From positions 5,885,318-5,949,317 of the forward strand of contig NC_132891.1 in the NCBI RefSeq assembly GCF_030463535.1: DNA of 64,000 nucleotides. The letters are read 5' to 3'. Both the position numbers and the translations under genes were made by a program. Under the pieces are notes generated by a model. That model made no database searches and was not told the DNA's origin. It saw only the letters and a program-made list of their open reading frames with translations. This DNA is from Salminus brasiliensis. Its lineage: Eukaryota > Chordata > Actinopteri > Characiformes > Bryconidae. Of this stretch, positions 12,668-24,600 are shown piece after piece; positions within the stretch are counted from its first letter, which is position 1; each line of letters opens with the position of its first letter.

Positions 12668-13447
12668 CCAGCTACCATGACGATGCAGATGAAGAAGAAC
12701 CACCAAAAAAAAAAAATAGAAAAAGGGTAAACACCACAGGAATGGAGGACTGCTGAACAGCAGGAACACGCAATCCTTTACACAGCGTTGAGTTTATGAG
12801 GTTTATGTGAAATGTATAAGTTCTCTGATTTTGGTGGAAGGTCACGATAATCTTTTTAGGACTTTTTGGGAGGAGTTGTGCACTTTTGTTTACTTGAGCA
12901 CAAAGATTAGAAAGGGGTGGAGAATGTCGTTAAGCCAGGAAGTAAACACAATTAGGCATTGCCATCAGGCGACAGTAAATAGAACAACAGGATCCATTCC
13001 CCATCTACAAAGGGTCGTGGGCCTCTACAGCATGTTAGCATAATAAGATCAGTTATATCGAGGTGATGGATGCGCAGTACGTCCAGCAGCTAATGTGTTT
13101 GTGGGTGAGCTCATGCAGGCCCACAGGCTTTGGCTGGTGTCATGTTTACATGGAGTATGCTTTTGGGTTATTCCACCTAATGCAGCTCTGGCAGGACTGA
13201 ACAGGAGTCTGTGGAGCTTGATGTTTTGATTTGTGCTTTGCTTCTTTTTTTATCACTTCCCTCCTGTGTTGGGAACAGTAGAGTCAGACCCTTGTAATTT
13301 TAGCTTTCTGCTAGAGAGGCATGCCCTCTTCATCACTACAGAGCACACAGGCTTGCGTCTCTATATTGGACCTATATTAATAAGCCATGTGTCTTCATGA
13401 ACATGTTTAAGTGCACTGTCAGTTGGCCTTATAGTATGTAAATAAGA
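12668..13447. other. letmd1 3' flank, probably part 3' UTR
   Basis: Follows the letmd1 stop. An A-run and open frame at 12496-12756 overlap the last exon in another frame and are not a gene. No AATAAA is visible close to the stop, so the mRNA end is not fixed. Part of the piece near 12090-12190 in the preceding intron belongs to dispersed family D. No other gene is seen. Confidence 0.4.
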
Positions 13448-13775
13448 CTGGTGGTAGAGGTGGGTGAAAATATGGTAAAAATGTCATATCACAATATTTA
13501 TAGACAATTTCACAGTTACACAATATTTATTGTAATATATATTTTGCCATGCAGACAAAAAAAAGCATCAGGAGCAAACTGCTCAAAACTGCTCAAATCC
13601 TCTGCTACATTGAGTACAGTGACTCCTCTTCAAAATCTGCTGCACTTCATCCAATTGAACAGCACAAATTATTTTAAGCACTGACAATATCCACAATACT
13701 TTGGCTTATATCACAGTAACAAAATGTATCACGATTTCAATAAAATATTTTCATATTGCCAACCCCTAACTGATG
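13448..13775. mobile_element. hAT-like non-autonomous element
   Basis: The left end reads GGTGGGTGAAAATATGGTAA and the right end reads, in reverse complement, GGGTTGGCAATATGAAAATA. The ends are imperfect inverted repeats around an AT-rich centre with no transposase. From memory this resembles fish hAT-type MITEs with a GGTGGGCGATATGG end. Confidence 0.5.
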
Positions 13776-13894
13776 GTGACCAGGGTGCCCTGATATAGTC
13801 CACAAAAACAATTATTTGAGAAAATGTAAAAGCTTTTGTCTGTACTTAAACACATGATTTTTAGTTTTTAACTATGTGACGAAGCACCTGATTT

Positions 13895-14275
13895 TCTGTA
13901 CAGGACCTCGTTAAAAGCATGTATCTCAATATCGCCAATTAGAGAGTTTCACAAAGAAAGTAGGTGAGATCTTGTCGGTGAGCTAGTCTGAAGAACAGAG
14001 CTGGGTTCCTCCAGGTTTCTCCTGGACACCCCCCAGTCCAGCCAGCACAGCGTGGAGGATGTGTTTAACTTCATCAGCAGCAGCAGCAGCAGCAGCTCAC
14101 CTGATTTACCATCATTAAGCCCTGATTTACCACCAAACCAGGTGTTGATCTGAGGAGAACTCTAAATAATACTAGACTCCATGAGAGAGGAGAACTTTGA
14201 GAGGAGATGTTCTAATAATGAACCCAGTGATTGAGAACCACCACCACTTTCTGTATGAGTGTTATTATTAGTGTT
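13895..14275 (+). repeat. Dispersed repeat family E, copy 2 with (CAG)n
   Basis: Carries a CAGCAGCAGCAGCAGCAG run (about 14080-14097) followed by CTCACCTGATTTACCATCAT and AATACTAGACTCCATGAGAG. It is closely similar to the copies at 9.6 kb (inverted) and 22.8 kb (same orientation). Confidence 0.8.
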
Positions 14276-15170
14276 TATTCTAATATCAGTGATTTATTGA
14301 GCTGATAAACACTTACTGTCCAGATAATTAGCTTTACATTATAATTTTCACAGGTGCCTAAAACTTGTATATGTCCAGTACTGTGCAAAGGAACCAAGCT
14401 TTGTTCTAGCTCATAAGATCTCAACTGCTTTCTTCAGAACTTCTTGTTCCTTTTTTACTGTATTTATGTTTACCAGCATCTGTTCTTACAGGATTTTACG
14501 GGAGTTTCTACAGTCTACAGGTCTTATTGCTGAGAGACGTGCTTTTAAATAATGTGCTTAGGTGCCAAAACCTTCTGCACAACATATATATATATAAAGT
14601 TAGAAAAAGAATGATGTGCTCATTTACTGTTATGATAATGAGTTGTTTATGTTGATGATTGTTTTGACTTCAGTTGCTGATTGTTGGGACAGTTTAAGCA
14701 CTTAAAGGTTTCAGAAAGAGTGCCTTGCACACAAAAGGTGCTATTATTAAACTAATGTTGCCTACTGCCTCTGCAGCGTTAAGGGAAATCTATAGCACCG
14801 TTCAGCCTATTGTCTTCGGCGTCTGTAGTGTACAGGGATTTCGTATGGACAGCACTTTGAGGTTCCTGTCCTTAGTGAAAAAGAACAGAAGAAAATGCCA
14901 TCAAAACAAGTTTATAATGAATGGACAGGTGCATGGGCAGGTGCATCAGCCCCAGCACCCATTTTCCCCGTCAATGGTAAACAACTGCATGCTACAGATC
15001 CAGCCGAAAGATAGTAGGCTGAAAATGCTGGACTATTCCTTTCAGTACTGAATTGTTTATTTTACTTTAGAGGTTCTGTCTGTGAGTGTATGTTTGTGTG
15101 CACATGTGTGTATGTATTATTTTTCTCACTGAAGTCAACATGCAGTTACACAATGTGGATGAACTTGAAC
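14276..15170. other. Intergenic between convergent letmd1 and cd63
   Basis: No supported gene. A 108-codon open frame at 14725-15051 has no recognisable domain and is not supported by neighbouring splice sites. A short TA run lies near 14585-14597. Confidence 0.5.
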
Positions 15171-15176
15171 ATGAGC

Positions 15177-15182
15177 AATAAA
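15177..15182 (+). terminator. Candidate polyadenylation signal, + strand
   Basis: AATAAA on the + strand, the last one before the cd63 side. It could serve a long letmd1 3' UTR of about 2.5 kb, but no transcript evidence is available and the UTR would cross two repeats. Confidence 0.25.
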
Positions 15183-15289
15183 CTGACTGGATGTTGTGCC
15201 CTGTTTATTGTCTCCTCCAGTGACTCGTGGGATCACTTGGTGTGCAGGAAGTATGCAAATGCACTGATTTTGAGAGAAAACCATAGAAT

Positions 15290-15295
15290 TTTATT
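15290..15295 (-). terminator. Candidate cd63 polyadenylation signal
   Basis: TTTATT on the + strand is AATAAA on the minus strand, about 455 nt downstream of the cd63 stop. A second one lies at 15204-15209. Confidence 0.4.
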
Positions 15296-15749
15296 TCTCT
15301 TTCCAAAATATTTTACGCATTCAAAGCTTACCACTTAATATAATGCAGATAGTACAAATGTGGCGTTTCAGCCACGTATTTAGGAGAAGTCTGGGAGTGT
15401 GAATTGGAGTATAAAAGTCTGAAGTCAGCTCTCTATAAGAACAGAATCCGTTTCCAAAGGGAGCTAATAAAGTACAAACACGCAAGACTTGAAGAAAATA
15501 AACCACCGTGACAGTTCTTCACCTCTACCCTTTCTTTTTCTCAGCTTCTATGATTAAAAATATAGATGTCGCTCTGCTAATCTGCAATTAGGCACATTTT
15601 CCGTCTACAGCGAGACAGTTATAAAACTTGAACTTTAGCTAAACAAAACGAACGACAGGCATTTACAAAATAATGAGTCTTTAAGCCTTGAGTATGTAAC
15701 TGATTTTAGTTTTTTTCTTCAGTTGCCAACTGAAATCCTGGGGCGGGGA

Positions 15750-18700
15750 TCACATCACCTCGTAGCCACTGCGGATGCCTCTCATCAGCATACAGGCGAA
15801 CACAAGGCCCAGGATCTAAAAGAAACCCAAACAAAGAGATCAGGAATGAAAAGCAGTGTAAATATTTGTGCGAAACTGACTGTAAAACTGTGTGCATGTT
15901 TCTTTTGTTAGCGCCATGCTGCGTTCTTGACAACAGGGAGCTCTGAAACTCCTACATTTTCCACCTATTAAGAATTTATGCAACTTGTGAGGTTTTTAAG
16001 CCAAAGTTTAGTGTGTTCTTATGTTATTATTAGTTTTTAAATGGATGTAGTCTAAAGCAATGTACTATTTATATAGCTTTTAATATGAGGATGAATATGA
16101 TCTAGAACCCAACAAAACTGAGGTTAGTGTTTTTAACTGTCAATCAAAAACATCCTCATTCTGAATCACAACTTTTTATGTTAGACGAGCTACGCAAAGA
16201 TCATGTGATTTAAAATCCAGTTTGAAATATAACCACCAACAAATTGCAGATCTTTAACGAGACGTGAAATGTACAGCTAGCTCACTATACATATAGGCAT
16301 GTATATTTGTGTATTACCTCCTCCCTCTCTCTCTTGCTGTCAGTGTGCAGCTGCTCTATATAAATATTTATAAATTTACATTACATTTATGAAATGTAGC
16401 TGATGCTCTTATCCAGAGGGACTTACGAGGCTACTGGTAATACAGAGATGGGCCAATGCAGTGATAGAAGTCTTGCGCAAAGACTGTTATTGGTGTAGCG
16501 CAGCATAATCACCCAGACCAGGAATCGAACCCCAGTCTCCCACATGTTTATATATAAAAAACCAGTGACCACATATATTTTTTTAGACCTTTAGACACTC
16601 ACACACACAACATATACATATGATTGTTTTTTGGGGTTTTTTGGGGGGGTTTTTTGGGATCATTGTGTGTGTGTGTGTGGGTGTGTCTAAAGGTTTTGGT
16701 CCTCAGAATGGATCAATAGAAATGCTCCAAAATGACTTAAATAAAAATAACAAAATATGTTTATAATGACCTCCATTAAAAATCCTTCTCCTGTAAAGTT
16801 GCCATTTTAGAGATACAAGGTTTTTCGATGATCTGATACACAATTGGGCGTCATCTTATTAAAACTATATCACGAAACAGTGAACTGAACTGAGGAAATC
16901 CAGACTTTCCGTGTAGGAATTAAGAGCTGGAGTTCCGTTCAGATGGATGTGGGTGGGAAACCTCGCAGTTCCCAGTTTGCTCATGAACGCAGCATTGGTA
17001 CAGTTTAAACGTGTGCTCATGTGTGAATGGAGCAACATGTCTTACCTCTATGAAGGCAATGACTAGAGCTGCTACTGCAATCCACAGAGTGTTTTGCTTC
17101 AGCAGTTTCTCAAGAGCATCCTGACAGCCCTACATGCCGAACAACACAAAGGTATTACCACACAGTTATTACACAACATGCACTTACAGGTAAGCCTTAG
17201 AAGCCTTCTGCACTCATCACAGAAAGGCAACCCAATGTAACTGTGTAAATACCTGTGTAATCAATCATGCAGTAATTGAGGAATTACACATAGATAGTAT
17301 AACATTCATATCTGCAGGTCAAAAGGTTTGTTTACTGTGGCTCATCTAAAGAGAAATAATAAAAAGAGGGGTGTCTTTCTTTTGACTAATTTCCTTGTGG
17401 ACAGAAATGTATTCAGTGGCAGATCTTACCGTCACGTAAATCTTGTTTGTGTCATTCATGGCTTTTAAACCGCAGTTTAAAGTGACGTTTTTGCAGCAGG
17501 AGTCCGGGACAGAGATGCCATCCGGTTGGTACTTGACCCAGTCCGTAGAGTTCAGAGCTCCGCAGCATTTCAGCTACACGCAGAAAAAGAAGACATCTGG
17601 TGAGTGGATTTGTGTGTGTGTGTGTGTGTGTACATGGTTTAAAGTATATGGTGTTTTGATGCTTTCCTTCAATAAAATGTGCATGATATGGACTAAAGTA
17701 TTGGGACACTTCCCAATCATTGTTTCTTCCAAAGTCAAGGACACTAAAAAAAAGCTTTCCTGTTTTTGTTGGAGTGTAACTGTCTCTGCTGTCCAGGGAA
17801 GAAGGCTTTCTACTAGATTTGAGGTGTTGCAGTGCAGATTTCATTGCATTCAGTGTAAAGAGCTTTAATGAAGTCTGGATGTTGGATGATTACCATCCCA
17901 CCTCATCCCCAACTCATCCCAAAGATATTGGACGGCGCACCATCATAACCATCATTCCAGAGAACACAGTTCTACTGTTCTGCAGCTCAATTATGGGGGC
18001 CTTTATACTCCTATAGCCCACACCTGCCAATAGGTTCTGCTCCAAAGAGTTATATTCTACTGGAAATGCTTCTCTACAGTGACTAAAGAAGCTGTATATG
18101 TGCATTTGCATATCTGTGTCAGCAATAGGTGCAACTTTATATAGCTGAATCCATTCATTAGAATAGGTATTTGGACATATAGTGTAGTTACTAACAATCC
18201 CAATGCTTGCTGGCTATTGTTTTGTTTTTTTAATCAGGTCTTAATCAGTTTTTGTCCCTATTTAAGACTAGATTAGAGATTCTGTGATTTAAGTGATCGG
18301 GTTGATCAGATCAGTGACTTTAATCCTGTAGGAATCTGCAATGCTGTTCCTTCTTAAATTGTTGAGGAAGAGCAACCTTTTGAAGTTGCAACAAAAATGG
18401 CAACCCATCGTACATTTAAAATATTTAAAGTATGCGGTTTATTCTTAATAGTTGGACATCTAAACCATATTACATGTCTTTAAAGTCAGACTGTATGGCT
18501 GGATGTCAGTCAGGAAGCAGGATGTGAATTTTATGTCAACAGATGGCACCGGACAAACATTTGAGAAGTACACACATCCTGGGTAAACCCACTTAGACTA
18601 CCTAGATTTGTCTTCTCCTCAGCTTAATATATCAGGTCAGCCGGAGACATGCTAAGCACTAACACTCTGAGGACTTCACATTTTAGTGGAGTGTCTTTTA

Positions 18701-21611
18701 AGGAGGCAAACAAATGCTTATGTTGTGTACGAGTGGTTGAATGAAAGTTGCTGGAGCCTCATGGATCCACATGCTAGTTAGTTCAGCCAGTTTATTACTG
18801 GAAGCCAAGGATTACAGATCAGGAAAAGCAGACAGCGTATTTGTGTTCATAGCTGATTTGTGTTTGTTTTGAAGAAGTGGAACACATACATCTTCTTGAA
18901 TTTTGTCCAGACCTTGCTTGTACTCCTTACTGGCATTGTTGTACTGCTGGATCATGTCCCGGAGACCAGCATCCACCAGGCCTGACAGCTGGAGAAAGAA
19001 GCAAAAAGTATTATCTACAAATGTCAAACTGTCTTGGGTTTGGGACATGAATTAATCTAAATTAATTAAGATGAAAAACTAACATTAAAATACATGATCA
19101 CTTAAAATGAGTTTGCTTTATTGTCATTTATGTAGTAGAAGTAAATTCTTCTATTCACATGTCCCAGCTTAAAAAGCCAGGCTCATATGTGCTACAGCAG
19201 CCTAAGGACCTAATAATAGCAGCAGGTATCAAACCCACAATCCTTTGATCAATAACCCAGTGCTCAAACCACTGAAAGCCAGGGTCAGAGCATACGGATT
19301 AGCCATGCTACAGCTCCTCTTGAAGCTGAGAGGTTTAAGGGCTTTGGTGAAGGGCCTAACAGTGGCAACTTAGTGGACTTGGGTATCAAACCCACAACCC
19401 TGTGATCAACGTCCACTGAAAGCAGTCCAGTAGCGGAACGCTAACAGCCAGAGTCAGCTATGCTACAGCTCCTCCTGGACTTGAGAGGTTTAAGGGCTTG
19501 GGAATCGAACCTACAGTCAATACCCTGTGGTCAATACTGCCGTGCTTAAAGCTCTGAACCTCCTCTGAAAGCCAGGGTAAAAGCACGGGGTTAGTCATGT
19601 TACAGCTCCTCATGGAGCTGAGAGGTTTAGGGCTTTGGTGAAGGGCCCAACAGTGGTAGCTTAGTGCATACCTAAGTCCACTCAGCTGCCAGTGTTGGGT
19701 CCTTCACCAAAGCTACACCACTGGGTTATTGATCACAGGATTGTGGCTTCGATACCTGCTGCCATTGTTAGGTCCTAAGGGTGCTGTAGCACATATGAGC
19801 CTAGCTTTCTAAGCTGGGACATGTGAATATAAGAATTTACTTCTACTACATAAATGACAATAAAGCAAAATCATTTTAATCTACTGTAAAATAAAAACTG
19901 TGTTGTCATTTATTTTATTGTGTGGGAAAGGCAACTGAATGATTGTGTCTGTTAAAAAGGCTTATACAAATCTTCTCACCTTGTCTCTGAAGACATAAGC
20001 AGCAATGGCTGTTGCAATTTCAATGATGATGATGAGAGACAGCAAGATGGCGAACTGTGGAAAAATAAATGTTCAGGTCAATTCAATGCTAACATCAACA
20101 AACCAGGTCATTGCTTTCCACCACTCTTCAGATGTATAGTATTCTTTCAATTCTACACAATAAACAAAGGCACACGTTTCAGTATCTGGTTGGACCAGTC
20201 TGGCAGGATGGTACGAAGCTGCTTAGTCATTTTACAGCTAGCAGGCTAATGCTATTTGCATGAGAACATCTGATCATATCAGCCCACTTCTATCAGCACT
20301 GCACTGGCCTACATGGGCTCGCTCCTGAGTACCTGCAAGATCTCATTTCTTATTATAATCCATCACGTTTACATAGATCATAGTGCGCTGGCTTCTTACT
20401 ACTTCCTAGAATTCAGAAAACAGACATTTCTTAGAAAGCCTCCCAATTCTGGAATAACATTCTGGATAAATCTTGGGACTCAGACACAGTCTCAGTCTTT
20501 AAATCTAGACTGAAAACTTATCTGTTTAGTTTAGCTTTTGGTAAGTAATGTTTCCCCTTAGATAAAGGTTGTAGGTCCAGAGGTTCGCGGACACAGGGAA
20601 TTGTGGTAAACTGAGATGCTGGAGCTGTCGTCCCTCTGCTTGCACCTTGATCACTCAGGTTTGTGTACGTTGGAGCAGATGGACACTAGTGTTTCAGGGT
20701 GGTCCCGTGTCTGTGTTACCTTCTGGCTCTCTCCTTTTAATTATGCTGTTATCTGTTAGTCAGATCTGCCAGAGTCGTCAGACACACTCTGATAATGTGC
20801 ACATTCTCTGTACTCCATAAATCCAAACAGAAGAGAACTTCTCAGAGTTAATGACTTCCCACTTTTCCAGCCTGACTGCGATGGAAGGCTGACCGCTGTG
20901 TTCCCATTACCCACATCAGACCAGCTGCCCACCCTCCTGCCTACAGACTGTTGAAGTTTACATGGACTACTATTATTATTAATACCACCATTAACCATCA
21001 TTACTTTCATTATTCTTGTCATACTACGATTATATTATTGATCGGATGATATGATTATATCAGATTATGATTATATTAGATTATTATTAAAATATCTGAG
21101 CAGAAGAACAGTATGTGGTGGTACGGTGACTTTTTATCAATACTTTATAAGTACGATAGAGGAGTCCCCCTTTGTGAGTCTTGGTTCCTCCCAAGGTATC
21201 TTCGTCCAGCTCTGGGAGAGTCCAGCCTAGTTCTGGGCTTACTGTCACATCAGCACTAAACGTAAACAAGTTAAGTCCTGTGCTATAATTTCCCATTAGG
21301 TTGAACTGGATGAGCTTGTCCAACCTAGCCCAACAGTTGCTATGAATGAGTTTGTGGGCAGAGCTTGGGAAAGTTTATTAGGGCAGTGCAAAACCATTGT
21401 ATAATAAGTGAGTCCAGTGTTACCATGGTGACCATGCAGTAGTTCTCTTTCCAGGCTCCACAGCAGCCGAAGAAGGCGATGAAGAAGATGACGACTCCCA
21501 CAATGATAAGGACGAGAGGAGCTGCAGAACCGGATGCACCTTTGATTACAGGTGTGTTGTGGAGAGCCACCTGAGCCAACACTCCGAGTACAATCAGAGC
21601 CAGGCCACACA

Positions 21612-21654
<43 letters not shown>

Positions 21655-24600
21655 TCATAATACAATATCTCATCTACAGATGGGAAGATATTAAAAAAAG
21701 TTAGTCTTTTTTTATATACATTATTTTTTATTTATGTATTTTTTAAATAAGATCTTTTTACACTGACTTCCATTAAATGTTTTAGTAAAGTTGCCCTTTT
21801 GGATATATAAATAAAAAAAGGCAGACCATAAAATTATGGTACAGCAAAGACAGTATCTGTACACGATTCATTTAATTATTAAAAGTTTACGTGGTGCTCG
21901 CTGGCTTTTAGATCACAGCATTACATCACTATAACAGAGGTCATGTAAAAAACACAACATGGGAGAAAATGGCCATGCCACACCTGTGTCATAAGCCCAT
22001 GTGTCTGTGCTGGTTATTTATTAAACACTGGCTTGCCTAGTTTGTACTCATAGGAAAGCCCTTACAGAAAAGCCCCCTCATAAAGTTCCCCTTTGTAACT
22101 GCTAGGAGAAGCCTGAGTCATTTGTTTATCAAACTGGACGGCCTTTGACTTTACCAGTGACTATGACACATGTATTGTAAATGAAACTTTCCAGGTCATC
22201 ATATCTACATTACTCAGACTCTGGTTATGTATGCTATACTCAGCATTGCATAACACAAGTTCATTTTAAAGTTAGGAGAAATATTACTGTAGATTGTGCA
22301 TTTAGCAACAAACCACTTCAACACATACCCCTCTAGCCCACACCTGGCATGGTCCCAGGGGAAAATATGCTCTTACCTTTTCTTAAGCTATTTTCTAACT
22401 TAGCATTTTTTTCAATAATAGTTTTTTTGCGGGGTTTAGGCTGCCTTACCCACCTCAGCCAAAGTCCAATCCTTCTCTAAACACCAAACATACTGAACAC
22501 TAGCACTGAACTGAAGCATTATTTAGTAGAACCTTCTTACTGACGTTATTTGCCAAAGGTGTTGTGAATGATACCTGTTCACATGTAAGTAAATACACAC
22601 AGCACTTAAAGGATGTAGTCGGGAAAGCTCTGTCAGGCACACCTCGCTCTATCCGGCACTTGAGACTACCAATGTGAGTTACAAACGAATAGACTGCAAA
22701 TGCAAATGCTAAATACAAGTCAAAAAGGGGATGAACTGAATTGTATGTTTATATAATAAATATATAATAAGAGTTTTTTTATTACTGTAGAAGCTCCAGA
22801 TCTCATCAGAACAGATGCAGGTGAACATAAACAAGAGCTTCTCATTCTGAAGAAAGAAAGTAGGTGAGATCTTATGAGCTAGTCTGAAGAACAGAGCTCG
22901 GTTCCTCCAGGTTTCTCCTGGACGCCCCCCTGTCCAGCCAGCACAGCGTGGAGGATGAGTTCAACTCCATCAGCAGCAGCAGCAGCTCACCTGATTTACT
23001 ATCATTAAGCCCTGATTTACCACCAAACCAGGTGTTGATCTGAGGAGAACTCTAAATAATACTAGACTCCATGAGGAGAACTTTGGAGATGTTCTAATGA
23101 TGAACACAGTGATGGAGAACCACCACCACTTTTTTATGTAAAGGAGCAAGAGATTTGGTGTGTGTAATAAAAACATACAAATGTCAAAGTGGAGTTATGA
23201 AATAACTTATAATAACTAAGTTCTGGGAGGAGGAACATGACTGAAACTTTCCTCCTCCCTAATCCAACGTCCTATAAATTCTACGTTCCAAGTTCACGTC
23301 TACAACAAGTCTACGCAACCCTCCACCACCCCGTCACCTCCCTTTTAACCTTGTCATCTATCATTCTCCACCAATCAGCAGGGGGACTGGCTTCCTACCA
23401 CAAAGCAGAAGCCACCTGAACTCCTGCCCAAAGTCCTCCTGAGTTCTCCCCTCATCTCTTACAGTCCCATCACAAATCCTTGTAAGATGAAGGCATGGTC
23501 CGAACTAGCAAATTCTGTGTTATGCATCAGTCCTGACATCTGAGATTTTGCTTGTCTAAGATGGGCAAGTTCAAAATATGAAATATGTTAAATTCATATC
23601 AATGAAGACATATAGTTACCATAACTTTAAATTAACAAAATTAATTACAAAATTAATTACATTAAATAAAAGTTAATGAATTTACTAATAAATAAATAAA
23701 TAATTGAATTAATATGAAAATTATAATTTAAGAAAAATAATAAAATAAAAATAAATTATTTAAAATAAAATAAATAAAATTAACCAAAGGGGGTTTGTAA
23801 GATTCACATCCAGTTTGTGGGAGAGAAACTATGAGACATGATGCTATTGGCCCACATTCACCACATGTACATCCTTGTTTAAGCCCCTTACACACGAGGC
23901 AACACCAGTGTAAATATTTGAGGGTTTAATTGGTGATAGCAGGTCCCTGCAAGGAAAGGCCGAGTCCAGGGGGAAGGGAAATCCAGAATCCAGTCTGCTG
24001 CACTCAACAAAGCTCAGTGAATAGCTGTGAGGATTTGTGTTTCCCTGGCCAAATTATGTTCTCTATGAAAGGAATTTTTTTTCTTGCAGGCACTTTCTCT
24101 CTGAGCACTGCCTGGGGAAAAATACTGATCCTCACATGACAAGGTCACATGACGCTATCACGACACCTTAGTCATGAGGTTTCATGGCTACACTTTTCCA
24201 CTTCCATTCAGGGATTGCCCACTGGAAAGACAGTGTTTTCCTGTGATGTAATTCACTCTCTTTCCCTCCAAATCATATGATTAATACACTAAAAAGGGTA
24301 ACAGAACAGGGTAGTATAATAGATAGAATGGGGTTTGTGGATATGCTTTGTAAGACTAAGTAATTTGCGCCATTGGTAATCTCCACAACAAGAAGTAACG
24401 GTAATAAATTCCCTCAAATCAGGAGAAAAAGATGATAAAGTGATTTTAATCCCTTAATTTATCATAATGCGTTCGTTTGATCGCATGGGACAACTGATTT
24501 ATAATCAATTCAACATTAATTGTGAATAAAACTATATCAATAGCAAGCAACTGGTTCTATGTTCTATGTTAATCCAAGGTGGAACTACACCAACTTTCCT

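Noticed and set aside
12496-12756. 86-codon frame over the end of letmd1
   Set aside because: It overlaps the true last exon in another frame and runs into an A-rich tract; the spliced frame gives the conserved LETMD1 C-terminus.
14725-15051. 108-codon frame as a letmd1 last exon or separate gene
   Set aside because: No similarity to the LETMD1 C-terminus, which is found at 12594-12667, and no recognised domain.
17443-17868. + strand 141-codon frame
   Set aside because: Antisense shadow of cd63 coding exon 5 plus a TG microsatellite and a family A element.
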